From: Samsoniella hepiali
Taxonomy: Eukaryota; Ascomycota; Sordariomycetes; Hypocreales; Cordycipitaceae
Assembly: GCA_001455915.2 (NCBI GenBank)
Contig: LNDK02000051.1
Location: 1,128,749 to 1,192,748, forward strand
Length of the DNA stretch: 64,000 nucleotides
Direction: 5' to 3'
In this document: positions 46,829 to 57,331 of the stretch, piece after piece
Layout: each line of letters opens with the position of its first letter
How positions within the stretch are numbered: the stretch's first letter is position 1
The notes under the pieces: generated by a model
The model's input: the letters and a program-made list of their open reading frames with translations, nothing else
Database searches by the model: none
Told to the model about the DNA's origin: nothing
Made by a program: the position numbers and the translations under genes

Positions 46829-47269
46829 ATGGACAAAGTCGACATCCTGACAGCATCCCGCGTGGAGCCTCTCTCCCAGCACCAGCACCACCACGCCACC
46901 ATCATCAGCCGCCTAGGCCCGACGCTGGCCTACGCCGTGCACGTTCAGAACATCATCGGCTCCCTCTCCTTCTTCCTCTGCTGGCGCGCCTACCTCCTCG
47001 CCAGCGTCGCCCTCGCGCGGACCTACTACGCGACCCGGCTCCTCGCCTTTTACGCCCTCGTCGCGACCAAGCTCGGGGCCTTACACGGCGCCGCCGCGTC
47101 GGCCGCCGTCTGGGAGATGAAGACGACGCGCATGCTGCGCGATAAGCTCTTTTACGAGCTCGCCCTCTTCATCCTAGGGGCTGGCAACGGCCTCTTCCTC
47201 GTCGTCCTCTGGCCGGGCTGGATCGTGATTGGCGGCACGTCGTTTCTCCTCTGGCAGGTGTGTGGGTGA
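46829..47269 (+). CDS. Small integral membrane protein, unknown function
   Basis: One exon encodes 146 residues. There is a short His-rich region near the start (SQHQHHHATI), then hydrophobic segments: IIGSLSFFLCWRAYLLASVAL, ATRLLAFYALVATKLGAL and, near the C-terminus, LFYELALFILGAGNGLFLVV and WPGWIVIGGTSFLLWQVC. Three to four membrane helices are likely, with a WEMKTTRMLRDK loop between the halves. I recognise the texture of a short fungal family ending in WPG...WQ-C-G but no function. The GTG TGT after CAG at the very end could also act as a splice donor, so the last two residues are uncertain. It is convergent with the XAP5 gene, 134 bp apart. Confidence 0.65.
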   Translation: MDKVDILTASRVEPLSQHQHHHATIISRLGPTLAYAVHVQNIIGSLSFFLCWRAYLLASVALARTYYATRLLAFYALVATKLGALHGAAASAAVWEMKTTRMLRDKLFYELALFILGAGNGLFLVVLWPGWIVIGGTSFLLWQVCG

Positions 47270-47403
47270 AGAGGCAGGCCATCAACAAGAAACAACAGAA
47301 AAAAACAAAGCGACTTTGCCGAATACGCCAGTAACAAAAAGCTTTTTCAAGAATGCCAGATCCAGAAGCGACAGCAAGTTGGGATTGAAACTTGCCGCCC
47401 CCT

Positions 47404-48626
47404 TCACTTGGAATAAAAGAATGTGTTGCCACCACCATCCTTGCGGACCTGGTTCGCATAGTCCATCTCGGGGTCGAAATCCTGCCAAGTGCTGGCGGGA
47501 TAAATGTGCTTATTGCGCTCGTACCACCGACGATCGACCACCTTGGTCTCCAGGGGATCTTCATCCGCCCCTTCGAGTGTGGCAATGTCCGACAGGCTCT
47601 TGGCCGCCTTGGCCGCGGTGCTGAGTCCGCCCGCCACTGGTTCCGGAGCCGGCTTCTCTGGGGCGTCGGCGCTAAAGTCGAACAGCCTCTTGCCGCCAGG
47701 GCCGATGCTCTGGTTCATGATGAAGTAGTAAAAGTCATAATGCTAGACAGATAGATTGCACAGGTCAGCGGGGGAACTTATAGAGATGGCGACATGTAAT
47801 GAATGAATGATTGAATGAATGAACATACATGAGGAATAATCACCGTGCCTCTGACAATAATCAAATCGTCCACGCCGACACGCGCCCACGCACGCGTCGC
47901 GTTCGCCTGCTCGCCGACGCCCAGCTCCGCGCCCACCTTGCGGCTCTTGTCGAGAAACACCCAGACAAAGTCGCCCTTTTTCATGCGCACCGTCCCGCCC
48001 GGCGTGTTGGCGCCGTCGTAAAACACAAACGGGATCGCAATCTCCGTCGCCTTGACCGCCTCCTGCATCGTCAGGAAATCGCGCCGCAGCGTCTCCCGCT
48101 CCGCCGCCTCCCGCCGCAGCACCGACTTGGTGACCGACTTGGGTGCGGGACCGACCGACGCGTTGGCCTTGATCTTGCCACCGACGCGCCTGGCCTCGCC
48201 GTGGCCATTCCCCCCCGGCTTGAGGCTCGTGCCGCGCTCGGATTCGCCCGCCGTCGTCGTCGCTTCGCTGTCGTCGTAGTCGTCGTCGTCGTCGTCGTCG
48301 CCAAACGAGAGGAGCTTCTTGCCCGTCTTGGCCTTGCGCTTGGACTTCTTCACCGGGCGCGCGGCAGCCGCTGCCGCACTCCCCGCATCGCTGACGGCAT
48401 CGCCGCTGCCATTGTTGTTGTTATTGTCGGGCGTGCCGGTCTGCGAGCGGTCGACGGGTGTCGAGGGCCCCGTAGCATCGCGCGCCTCGCGCTCCTGCTG
48501 CTCGAGCACCTCGGCGCGGCGCTTGCGAAAGTCGGAGAGCGCGACAAGGCCGACCGTGTGCGTGGAGAGGCGCTCCTGGGTCGTCTGGTTCTGTGGCGTG
48601 AACCGCGACGCTGCTTGGTCCGACAT
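47404..48626 (-). CDS. XAP5 (FAM50) family nuclear protein
   Basis: Exons are 47829-48626 and 47404-47742, giving 378 residues; the intron is 86 nt (GTATGT/TAG). XAP5 proteins are conserved nuclear factors linked to spliceosomes and chromatin (human FAM50A, Arabidopsis XCT, fission yeast Xap5). The N-terminal half is charged and low complexity, with a basic stretch KKSKRKAKTGKK beside an acidic run of Asp. The XAP5 domain begins at IPFVFYDGANTPGGTVRMKKGDFVWVFLDKSRKVGAELG and continues WARVGVDDLIIVRGTVIIPHHYDFYYFI across the splice junction. The C-terminus has KVVDRRWYERNKHIYPASTWQDFDP and GGGNTFFYSK. The length is normal for ascomycetes. Confidence 0.95.
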
Positions 48627-48833
48627 TGCTGCCTGGAGTCGTGGTTGAGGAAATTCCGTGATTGTTGCAGCCTGGCGTTCTTGGTTCTATTGCCGTTTTG
48701 GTAACGCATGTGGGGCGCATGTGTACAACATCACACTACATCTGCCGATGCTATCAATAGTCGAGCATAATTCTGATTCAATTTCATAAATTTCGGGCAG
48801 CTATAGAATGACTCGATTCGATAAAAATCAACT

Positions 48834-49667
48834 CTACGGGAGCCTGTTGCCCTTGCGCGTAGCCTGGCCGACCTCCGAGTTGGTCGTGTCATCGGCGTAC
48901 CGCTTGTACGCAATTATGTATCGTTGATCAGCACTCCAAGTGTCCGTTACACTCTTGCGCTCTGTGATTGCCTTGAACCATGTTCTCCATCGTCCCCATT
49001 CTTCATCTTGGCCCTGGGTAGGAATCCCCACGCCACCGTTTTTGTAATGATCAATCAGCCAGAGACGTTTAGCCCATGGTGCCAGGCAGATATCGACCAT
49101 GGTCAGCTCCTTGCCCGCGAAGAAAGGGCCGTCTGGATCCATCTGCTCGGTGAGTGTGTGAATATGCTTGTGGAGCTCCCTCCTACCATCCTCCAGCGTG
49201 AATGGCTTCTCGTTGGTGTGCTGCAACAGCTTGTAGAATGCGGGGATGATTTTGCTGCTGATATGGTCGATCCAAAGACGAGCCCGTGCTCGGTCATACG
49301 GGTCTTTTGGCAACAGACTTGGCCCGTATTTGGATTCGTCACTATATTCCTCATTCAGGTATTCGCTGATGATGTTGCTTTCGAACAGAGGCTTCTGTTC
49401 TGCCCCTTGCGTGCCAGCTGGCACAGCGAGCGTGGGCACGAGCCCGCGGGGGTTCATGGCCAAAAATGAGGCCGCCTTCTTATACGGATTAATCTCAATG
49501 TATTGGTAAGGGATCTTCTTTTCCTCGAGAACGATCCAGGAGCGCTGCACAAAGGGACAGAACCAACCACCATAGAGCTTGAGTTGGTGGCTGTCCGAGT
49601 GCCGGGCAGCCAAGGCAGCCGCAGCGCCAGAGGGCTCTGGAGGTAGCGATGTATCAATCGTGGCCAT
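48834..49667 (-). CDS. Omega-like glutathione S-transferase
   Basis: One exon encodes 277 residues. The N-terminal thioredoxin-fold domain has LKLYGGWFCPFVQRSWIVLEEKKIPYQYIEIN, with the catalytic Cys at 37 in a CPF motif, as in omega-class enzymes that act as thioltransferases or dehydroascorbate reductases. The glutathione-binding ES pair is in LFESNIISEYLNEEY, and the cis-Pro is in RGLVPTLAVP. The C-terminal helical domain has PFFAGKELTMVDICLAPWAKRL, with the conserved N-cap D. The start was set at MATIDTSLPPEP; a longer in-frame ATG (49844) adds 59 residues of weak texture. The cytosolic detoxification or redox role is inferred from class. Confidence 0.9.
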   Translation of the reverse strand: MATIDTSLPPEPSGAAAALAARHSDSHQLKLYGGWFCPFVQRSWIVLEEKKIPYQYIEINPYKKAASFLAMNPRGLVPTLAVPAGTQGAEQKPLFESNIISEYLNEEYSDESKYGPSLLPKDPYDRARARLWIDHISSKIIPAFYKLLQHTNEKPFTLEDGRRELHKHIHTLTEQMDPDGPFFAGKELTMVDICLAPWAKRLWLIDHYKNGGVGIPTQGQDEEWGRWRTWFKAITERKSVTDTWSADQRYIIAYKRYADDTTNSEVGQATRKGNRLP

Positions 49668-50172
49668 ATTGAGGTGGGAGATTGTATGAGTTGATAGAGG
49701 GATGTCAAAGGAGAGTCCCAGCTGGGCTTGCAATGGCTTTAAATTTGGCGGGGTATTCTCCAATGTTAATGACGTGATGGCCAAGTTGGTGGCAATGTGC
49801 ATCGGTGTTGGATCCAAATGACCATGCCAGGCACTGCATTTCATTTTCTACATACGGTAGCGTGCTGCGTGCATACTAAACATTTTTTTCTCGTCTGGAC
49901 TTTGGAGTTCTCTCCAACGATGCAGCTAGCCGGCCGACCAGAGTTTTGGGATCTTCCTTCACTGGCTTTTGCATGTGGTAGGCAACTTCTTCTTGAATTG
50001 AGAAGTCTGGGGATTTATTTGTTGTATTTTTATCTGATAATGCTATTCCACCCGGGTCAGTAGGAGCTGAGTATTGTCACCAAGCCATACGCAGATCTCT
50101 CAGCGAATATGTCCTTCTTCGTTATACAGCGGCGCGATCACATCGTTGTCCATTTACTTGTCGCGCTCTCAA

Positions 50173-50741
50173 TCATGAGTAAGTAGATCCCTCGGGAGGC
50201 TGAGGAATCTTCTTGTTGTTTGGGGCAGCCATGTATCTAAATACTATTAGTTTTTTGCGATAGGGGTCTACAGCGGCCAAAGTGGGACTTGACGCACCTT
50301 CTCAACTCTATCAAGATGGTCTCCATGGTGTTTTCGCGCTTCCATTGCGCAAGGCATGGCAGCATCGAGGGGTCGACAACGCCGTTCTTGGGGTCAACGC
50401 AGGGCAGGTTGACCTGGCTGACAAACTGAATCTTGGGAGGGGCATCGGGGTACGTATTGTCGCAGTGCATCTTGAGGCTGTAGATTCGGTTCTCGTGGAC
50501 AGACTATGAAGCGGTTAGCACGGACCAGTTGTGGGCTGTAGCAGCGTCTGTCGCAAAGCAGGGAAGTGGCTGATTCCGGCGCAAGACATACGTGGGGTGG
50601 TCCCAGGATGGTGCCATTCCAGTTGCTCATCAGCAAGTCATCGCTATCCTCCAAGCCATAACTGCAAGCCTCCGCACCGAGACCCTTTTCGCCCTTCTCG
50701 AGCTCTTCCAATAGGCGGAAGTTGCGAGGAACCTTGGCCAT
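50173..50741 (-). CDS. mms2: Ubiquitin-conjugating enzyme variant MMS2 (Uev)
   Basis: Exons are 50592-50741, 50298-50503 and 50173-50236, giving 139 residues, the family's standard length; introns are 88 and 61 nt. With Ubc13, Mms2 builds Lys63-linked ubiquitin chains in error-free post-replication repair. The N-terminus, AKVPRNFRLLEELEKGEKG, then NWNGTILGPPHSVHENRIYS and YPDAPPKIQFVSQVNLPCVDP, are near-invariant. As expected for a Uev, no active-site Cys follows the HPN position; Mms2 orients the acceptor ubiquitin. The last exon encodes the short tail MAAPNNKKIPQPPEGSTYS. It is divergent from the stomatin-like gene across 516 bp. Confidence 0.95.
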
Positions 50742-51257
50742 AATTAGGTGACGGCTGTGTGCTCCTGTGTCGGGATCGTTGTCTGGCGGGGCCGGGTCTC
50801 GAAGTCAAGAATCCGCAGCAGAGATCCGAGCAAGGTCGTTTCTGCTTCACGATGATGTAGCAGGCCGCAAGGGTCGAGGCAATACTTTTTGAGAAGTGGC
50901 GCGGGGTGTAGCCGTTGAGGTGGGCGACTTATGGCGGTGCGTGCCGCGGGGCAGACGAGCGCTGGAGCCCGGCCTATGTGGGGAGCTTCGCCCAGCTCTG
51001 GGTGACTGACGACTGCCGGAAGGCAGTACAAGGCACAAGGCGCAGGCAAACGCCCGGATAAATATCGGGCGAGACCGGCTTACCAACACCGGAGCTGGCG
51101 CAGGCAAACTGGCAGTCGTCATTCCCAGCAGCCTCGAACCATCCTATCACGAGCTCGACTGAATTTTCTACCGCGACTCTCGACGACCTGGACGAGAGGG
51201 TAGTGAACTACCAACTACGATTGAAACTCGCAGAGGGAGTCAATATCATCACAGAGA

Positions 51258-52512
51258 ATGCAGTCCGCGTTGGTACGGGCGTCCCTACGGGGGCCCCTTG
51301 AGCAGCTTCAGCGCTCTCGACAATTGACGACATCGGCTCGCAGTTTGCTGGCCTCCAGTTTTGGCGGCGGCGGTGGACCTCTGCCCTCATATTTCCAAAA
51401 GTCCCGTCTGCCGGCCAACACGGTAGTGCGCTTCGTGCCGCAGCAGACGGCCTGGATCGTCGAGCGCATGGGCAAATTCAACCGCATCCTCGATCCCGGT
51501 CTGGCGGTCCTGATGCCCTTTATCGACCGCATCGCCTACGTCAAGAGTCTTAAGGAATCCGCCATTGAGATCCCCAGCCAGAGTGCCATTACTGCCGACA
51601 ACGTTACGCTCGAATTGGACGGCGTCCTGTTCACTCGAGTATTCGACGCCTACAAGGCCAGGTGCGCTTCCCAACGGACAATGGAAAATTGGGATCAACT
51701 AACCACGCCCATTGTGCAGCTACGGTGTTGAAGACGCCGAGTATGCCATCTCCCAGCTCGCCCAGACCACGATGCGATCCGAAATCGGCCAGCTCACCCT
51801 CGACCACGTGCTCAAGGAGCGCGCCGCCCTCAACACCAACATCACCGCCGCCATCAACGACGCCGCCGAAGCCTGGGGCGTGACGTGCCTGCGCTACGAG
51901 ATTCGCGATATCCACGCCCCTGACGCCGTCGTCGAGGCCATGCACCGCCAGGTCACGGCCGAACGCTCGAAGCGCGCCGAGATTCTCGAATCCGAGGGTC
52001 AGCGCCAGAGCGCCATCAACATTGCCGAGGGTCGCAAGCAGAGCGTCATTCTGGCGTCGGAGGCGATGCGCGCCGAGCGCATCAACGAGGCCGACGGTGA
52101 CTCCGAGGCCATCCTGCTCAAGGCGCGCGCCACGGCCGAAGGCATCGACGCCGTGTCCCGCAGCATCCTAGAGGGCGGCGAGGGCGCCAAGGGGGCCATT
52201 AGCCTCACGGTGGCGGAAAAGTACGTCGACGCCTTTGCCAAGCTGGCCAAGGAGAGCACCGCGGTCGTGGTGCCCGGCAACGTGGGCGACATTTCCGGCA
52301 TGATTGCCACGGGTCTCAGCGTCTACGGCAAGGTCGGCGAGGCCCAGGCCAGGACCATGGCCAAGCAGGTTGTGCAGGCCAGCGAGTCTAGCAGCGTGGC
52401 CAGCAGCACTGCTGCGGAAGAGACTTCGGAGGAGGAGGCCGCCAAGAAGCGCAAGGATGCCATGAAGGCAAAGGTTCTGGAGGGATTCAGCGAGACGGCC
52501 GCTAAGAGATGA
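51258..52512 (+). CDS. Stomatin-like protein 2 (SPFH/band 7), mitochondrial
   Basis: Exons are 51258-51661 and 51720-52512, giving 398 residues; the intron is 58 nt (GTGCGC/CAG). The first about 45 residues are Arg/Ser/Leu-rich without acidic residues (SALVRASLRGPLEQLQRSRQ), a mitochondrial targeting sequence. The SPFH domain begins VVRFVPQQTAWIVERMGKFNRILDPGLAVLMPFID and continues through LDHVLKERAALN...WGVTCLRYEIRDI and MHRQVTAERSKRAEILESEG, then an Ala/Glu-rich coiled coil. The family organises inner-membrane protein complexes with prohibitins and cardiolipin. The C-terminus is acidic/basic low complexity (SEEEAAKKRKDAMKAK). The call is firm; a specific role in this fungus is inferred. Confidence 0.93.
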
Positions 52513-53381
52513 GCTGGATGCCTCTTGCAGCTTCAAGATGGCTCTTGAGACTCACCAAAATCACTTGCATGAACCTCTGTATAGTATTGTGAAACGACGA
52601 AGCCCCCGTCTTCGATTCTTGCATCTCATATATCCACTAGACACCTGGGCTGGGCGGCAAAGGCGTTTGTATTATTATTTTGGTTGTCTTTTCTCTCGTT
52701 ACTCATGTGTCTTACTAGCAACCTCAAAAAAACAGGACAAGTGTCAGTGGATTGAGTCAAGAAATTGATAGCTCTCCTCTCAGTTATACATGGAGACACG
52801 ATGGCGGGGGGGATCAAAAGGATGGGACAGTAGTAACTTTTCTCCAATATCACGGAAACTAGGCTGTTGAGCTTGATGTAACATGAAAACAACAGAAATG
52901 AAGGAAATGCCGCTTCATTATGCTATAACAAAAATTGAGTTTCCGTGCCCCCCCAACCTCGTGACTGAACATGTACTCTATGTGGAATGTTGGTAACCTA
53001 GCCGCGCCTGGCGACGAGAGTTGGCGTTCTTGAAAGATGAAACGCATCTTCAGTTCCAATAGCAGAATAATGTCACCCCCTCCTCTGCTCCAATTGAAAA
53101 ACCAATGATCCGGTGCCTCCTGCCCTACCCCCAAATCTTTTCTTTTCTTTTCTGACCTGGCGTACGCTGCTGCCGCGAGGAGACGGACAAGAACAGCCAG
53201 CCGTCCGACGTCGGCTTTAGCGTGCCCCGTCCAAGAAGCTCCTGAAGTTGTCGTCGCCGTCGTCGTTGTCGTGACCGGTATGAGGCCGTACACAACGCTG
53301 CTGGCCTCGACAGCGGGACGAGGTGGACGATCGCGCGCCAATGGCCGTTGTCCGACAGCGTCTTGAGCGATGAGGGACCTG

Positions 53382-53789
53382 TTAAGGGTTAGAAACGTCG
53401 CACTGGCCGTCATAGCGGCATTTGCGACCCGCGGGGCAGATCTCGCGTTCGCAGCACACGGAGGTTGCATCGATGCACAGTTCGCGGCACATCTTCTTCC
53501 CGTCCCCACAGGCATCGGGTTCAACGGTACACTCCTTCCCTTCGGGACAGCAGCCATGGCTGTAGCATGTGTATCCTTGAGGGCATGCCTGGCCGTTGCC
53601 TCTTTCGCAGCACTTAGAGGTATTCGTGATGCAGTAGTCGTCACAGCGGGCCTCGAAGCGCCCGCAGGTTCTTTCTTCTCGTATGGCAAGTATGTTTGGG
53701 GCGTCGAAGAAGACGGCTGTGTTGGCAGCGGCGGCGCAGGCCATGTAAGTGGCGAGGCCAGCCAAGGTCAGTGTTGAATAGCGCACCAT
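53382..53789 (-). CDS. Secreted small cysteine-rich protein (18 mature cysteines)
   Basis: One exon encodes 135 residues. Residues 1-20 form a signal peptide (STLTLAGLATYMACAAA). The mature part has 18 cysteines in two related halves with paired Cys (SKCCERGNGQACPQGYTC, HGCCPEGKEC, TSVCCEREICPAGRKC), a granulin-like spacing that suggests dense disulfides. Secreted Cys-rich proteins of this kind can be cell-wall proteins or effectors; no specific family is certain. The stop (53382-53384) overlaps a sequence with a branch site and acceptor look (CTAAC then TTAACAG) without a usable donor, so the 3' end may be wrong. In another frame downstream there is a Thr-rich stretch (VTTTTTATTTSG), which could be a GPI-type tail if a short intron was missed. 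Confidence 0.65.
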   Translation of the reverse strand: MVRYSTLTLAGLATYMACAAAANTAVFFDAPNILAIREERTCGRFEARCDDYCITNTSKCCERGNGQACPQGYTCYSHGCCPEGKECTVEPDACGDGKKMCRELCIDATSVCCEREICPAGRKCRYDGQCDVSNP

Positions 53790-55285
53790 TGCAGACGTGG
53801 AACAAAAGTGATTCGAAGGGGAAAAAAGAGAAGTGGAAGTGTGATGCGGTAGCGCTGAGTGCTTGGGCGTTGACGATTCTTCGGTGCCGGGCTCTCACGT
53901 TTATATAGCTATTATTGTTGTTCGGCGGCGTGAGGTTGACGCTGGGCTACTTTGTCAAAGCCCAAGTGAGAAGCGTATCGCCAAGTCGGCAGAGTATGTA
54001 GGCGAGTCGCCAAGACGAACGGGAACAGACACAAGAGCAAGACACTGTTGTGTGCCCTCGTAAGCGCCAAGTCTGTTTGTTTGCCGGGTGCTCATCACAG
54101 GACCCTGCAACCCATCGGAAATGACGTTGGTTCGTGTGCCGCCAGAAAGGACCAAGGGCCATCGGAACGGGGCTGGATTGACAGGTGGGAGTGAAGAAAC
54201 AACAGTAGGGGGTTACGGGAATGTTTTGAGTGCGCCGACTTGGGGCCGCACAAAAAACAATTTAATAAAAGAGCGCTCTCGCTGCGTCTTGACTCGCTCC
54301 GGGAGAGACGCTGATGACGAACGCCAAGCTCCAACACACACAGCAAGGTATCATAATCTGCGGGTGATGCCCGCGAGCGAAGCATACAAGCCATGTCTCG
54401 GCGTCTACAGGGGCAAATACTGCGTGAAACAATTGGTCATGATCAGGCCAGTGTGTAACCCAAAATTTGTAGGTTGCCGCTATGTAAATGCCTCTTCTCA
54501 GCCCGAGCTAGTACTATCGTCACACTCGCCAAGATTGGGGTCGGCGCTTTTCTCGACTAGCTGACCCAACTCCTACGTTGATTCATTTTCGTAAAAAGCA
54601 TTGCCTCCTTCACGGCAGGTAGGAGAGGGGAACGACACGACCCGCGCGCCGGGCTGCTCAACCCCAGAACCATGCAATGACAATTAGCTCAGATGAAGCA
54701 AACGAAAGAAAAAAAGATCAATCCCCTATCATTCAGGAGTCTGAATTTTCTGTATAATAATGTGTAATAATCTGCTACAGACTGGTACACTAGCAAGACA
54801 AAGTTTGTCACTATAAGCCAATCTACCCTACATCGAGACTACAGAGAAGAGTATTTAGCTGTTTTATCCATCTTTCCATCTACGAGAATGTTCTCACGTG
54901 AGCTTTTCGAGACAGGTTCACGAAAGTATAACTTTTGGTCCATGATGAGGCTGTAATCTGGTGTAGCTGTGCTTAACAAAATATAATAATGGCAGCTGAC
55001 TATCTAAACTTTTGAGCTCTGATTCAAAGCAAAACAATATTTTTCTGGTATCTATCTATTAATGGTATTCTCGTTTGCACATATCCTTCCCTCATATAGA
55101 GCAAGCCTTTCAAAACAAGCAAATCTTAGTTAAACATAGGAAATCACACACTAATGAGTGAGGAGAGACGTTTCTCTCAAGCAACTGCCAATACGCCGAA
55201 TGTTCTCTGGTTGCCACATCTCCGCAAAATGTTGTGGAGAATGTTGCGTACTGCTGAAACGATTGTCCGCGATCTTGGGATGTTC
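53790..55285. other. Intergenic, 1.5 kb, AT-rich in its second half
   Basis: The first about 150 bases are the promoter of the Cys-rich protein gene, with TATATAG near 53901-53907. From about 54680 to 55150 the sequence is AT-rich without coding frames. The only longer frame (54088-54564, plus) has no protein texture. The last 130 bases are the 3' flank of the Hsp70-like gene. Confidence 0.45.
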
Positions 55286-57331
55286 TCATCGAGAGTAGTA
55301 CGGAGAGTCCCCGTGGTCTCGTCTGGCGCGGCGTTTGTTTCTGCCTGCACTCTCTGGCTCGACTTGCGGAAACATGGCGTAGGATTGGTTAATGGCGTCC
55401 GTTGCAGAAACGAAAGCCCTTCTCTTCACTACTTTGACCTCGCCACCGTCATCAGCACGCGTGTGCACGCTCTTGGCGTGGAGAACGAACGATCGGCCGC
55501 TGGTAGAGGATGCCTGGTACTCTAGACACAGGTCGTAATCACCGCGTGGAAGGCGTGGCAACTTGGAGAACTCATAGAATGAAGTCTCGTCGATGCTAGC
55601 CACACCTGCTTCTTTGGGGGCAGGGCAACAGACAATGAGCCCCCCGTCCTCTTCAGGATCATGTACAGAGACCCGAGCTGTTTTGGACAGGCCATTGCTC
55701 CAGATGATTGAATTCGAGTACTCGGTATTGTTACCACCCCGCACGGCAAAGCAAGCTACTTGCATGAACTTGTCGACAGGGGTAGCGTGCATCATGGCGT
55801 CGGCGGCACCAAGAGCAACCATCGTGGACCTTACGGCACGTTAGCGACGGGTTCGTGCAAGGGTTGGTGTACACTCACTGTGTGGTATCTAATCCATACC
55901 GCATAGAATCGTGAAGAAAAAAGCCTCGGTTTCTAACTCGCTTCTCCACCTCTTCTCGGATGCTTATATTTCTGAAGCCGCCCCCGGCCAGCACAACCTC
56001 CGTACTACCTGACTCGTCATCCGCGGCAGCCTCAGACAATATACCATCCAGCGTATTGAAGACGTTCGAAAAGCAGCTATCGCGTATTTGCCGAGAGTCC
56101 TCGGCGCTAAAGGTAATATGATGGTGCATAATAGAGCGCGAGTGTGCACAGATGACGAAAGCCTTGCCGTCGATTATAGCATCGCATCTATTCAGATAAC
56201 TGGCCATAAATCTTTTGCAAACCATTTCCTCATCCGATAGGGATATGCAGTCTCCTTTGGACTCGATATAGCTCTTAATTGTCGCCTTGCCAAGCGCTGC
56301 ATGAAGATGTATACCGCTAGAAACAGCTACAGGAACACGCTTATCAATATACAGTTTGAACGATAGAACAAGTATTATATCGCTAGGACTTACCAACATG
56401 GTTGCGCTGGCGGTATAAATAAAACTTCTTGCGGTCCGTGCCGTACAGCTCGAGGCAGAAGTCGTTGATGCTCTAGATGCAGTATTTAGTTCGCCGACAG
56501 CACGCTGTGGAGTCCATTCTGACTTACCAATATATGCGCACCCAAATCTACCACAATAATTCTCCTGATCTGACTGCTGTCAAGCATCCGCGTATTAGAC
56601 CTGGAGATGACAAGGTTGACAATCGCCTCGGATTCATGCATGAGCTCAATATCTTCCAACGGCTTCCATACGATCTTCAAACAGGCGATGTAATACTCCC
56701 GCACCCGAGGGGTCCAGGTGGAAGGGATAAGAGCAAGCAGCTTTTTGATTGCGCAGCCCGCCGTCTTGGCTCTCTGTTTCGTTGCGACATGGACTTGCGC
56801 GAGGAACTCGAGGTAGGTGTATTCTGCACGGCACAGAACATATTGCTTCCTCTCCTCTGGCAATGCATCGTATCGAGACAACAAGTCGTCGAATATGGGA
56901 AACTGGTTTCTGATGTTTGTCTCATACGCCGTCGCGCCAGCTGCTCGAAGCTCCAAGATGTTGCGAATATCTGGGAAAAACTTGACAGGCGTCTGGTCTC
57001 GACCATCTTCACTGCTCACTATACGTTCGTGCGGTGCTTGGCTGATTTGGAAGAAATTCGCTGTCGCTTTTGCGTTGATATCGTCGTCTGCTCGTTCTGG
57101 ATCTCGAAGTATGTCGGGGAAGGAAACGAACCCGCGGCCGCCATTCCAAACGAGGTATACCCGACTGCATGTGGTGCCAAGGTCGAAGACTGCACAACTT
57201 CAAGATGTTAGTTTCAGGTAGAAGTTGTGGTATGACGATCCATAAGATAGACCTGAGACGTATACCGACGCGTTTTCTATGCAGCGGCTGCTGAGAGTTG
57301 CAGACTTTTGGAGCTTGCTGGCTGCAGGCAT
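55286..57331 (-). CDS. Divergent Hsp70-like ATPase-fold protein (five exons)
   Basis: Exons are 57253-57331, 56528-57189, 56394-56472, 55879-56296 and 55286-55829, giving 593 residues. The phosphate-1 loop of the actin/Hsp70 fold is FDLGTTCSRVYLVWN at about 28-42. Later parts match the fungal Hsp70-like family: IRRIIVVDLGAHIL, which takes the place of phosphate-2 and lacks the usual DxGGxT glycines, and STEVVLAGGGFRNISIREEV, the adenosine motif. The C-terminal substrate-binding part of true Hsp70 is replaced by a shorter beta-rich region (CFAVRGGNNTEYSNSIIW, ...) and a basic tail. Chaperone activity is unlikely; nucleotide binding is plausible. Introns are 49-97 nt; the last uses an AAG acceptor. 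Fungal genomes carry many such proteins, often in variable regions with NLRs. Confidence 0.75.

Noticed and set aside
53150..53381. Thr-rich stretch read as the GPI tail of the Cys-rich protein
   Set aside because: It needs an 18-26-nt intron, too short for fungi, and the hydrophobic end contains Arg; left as a possibility rather than a model.
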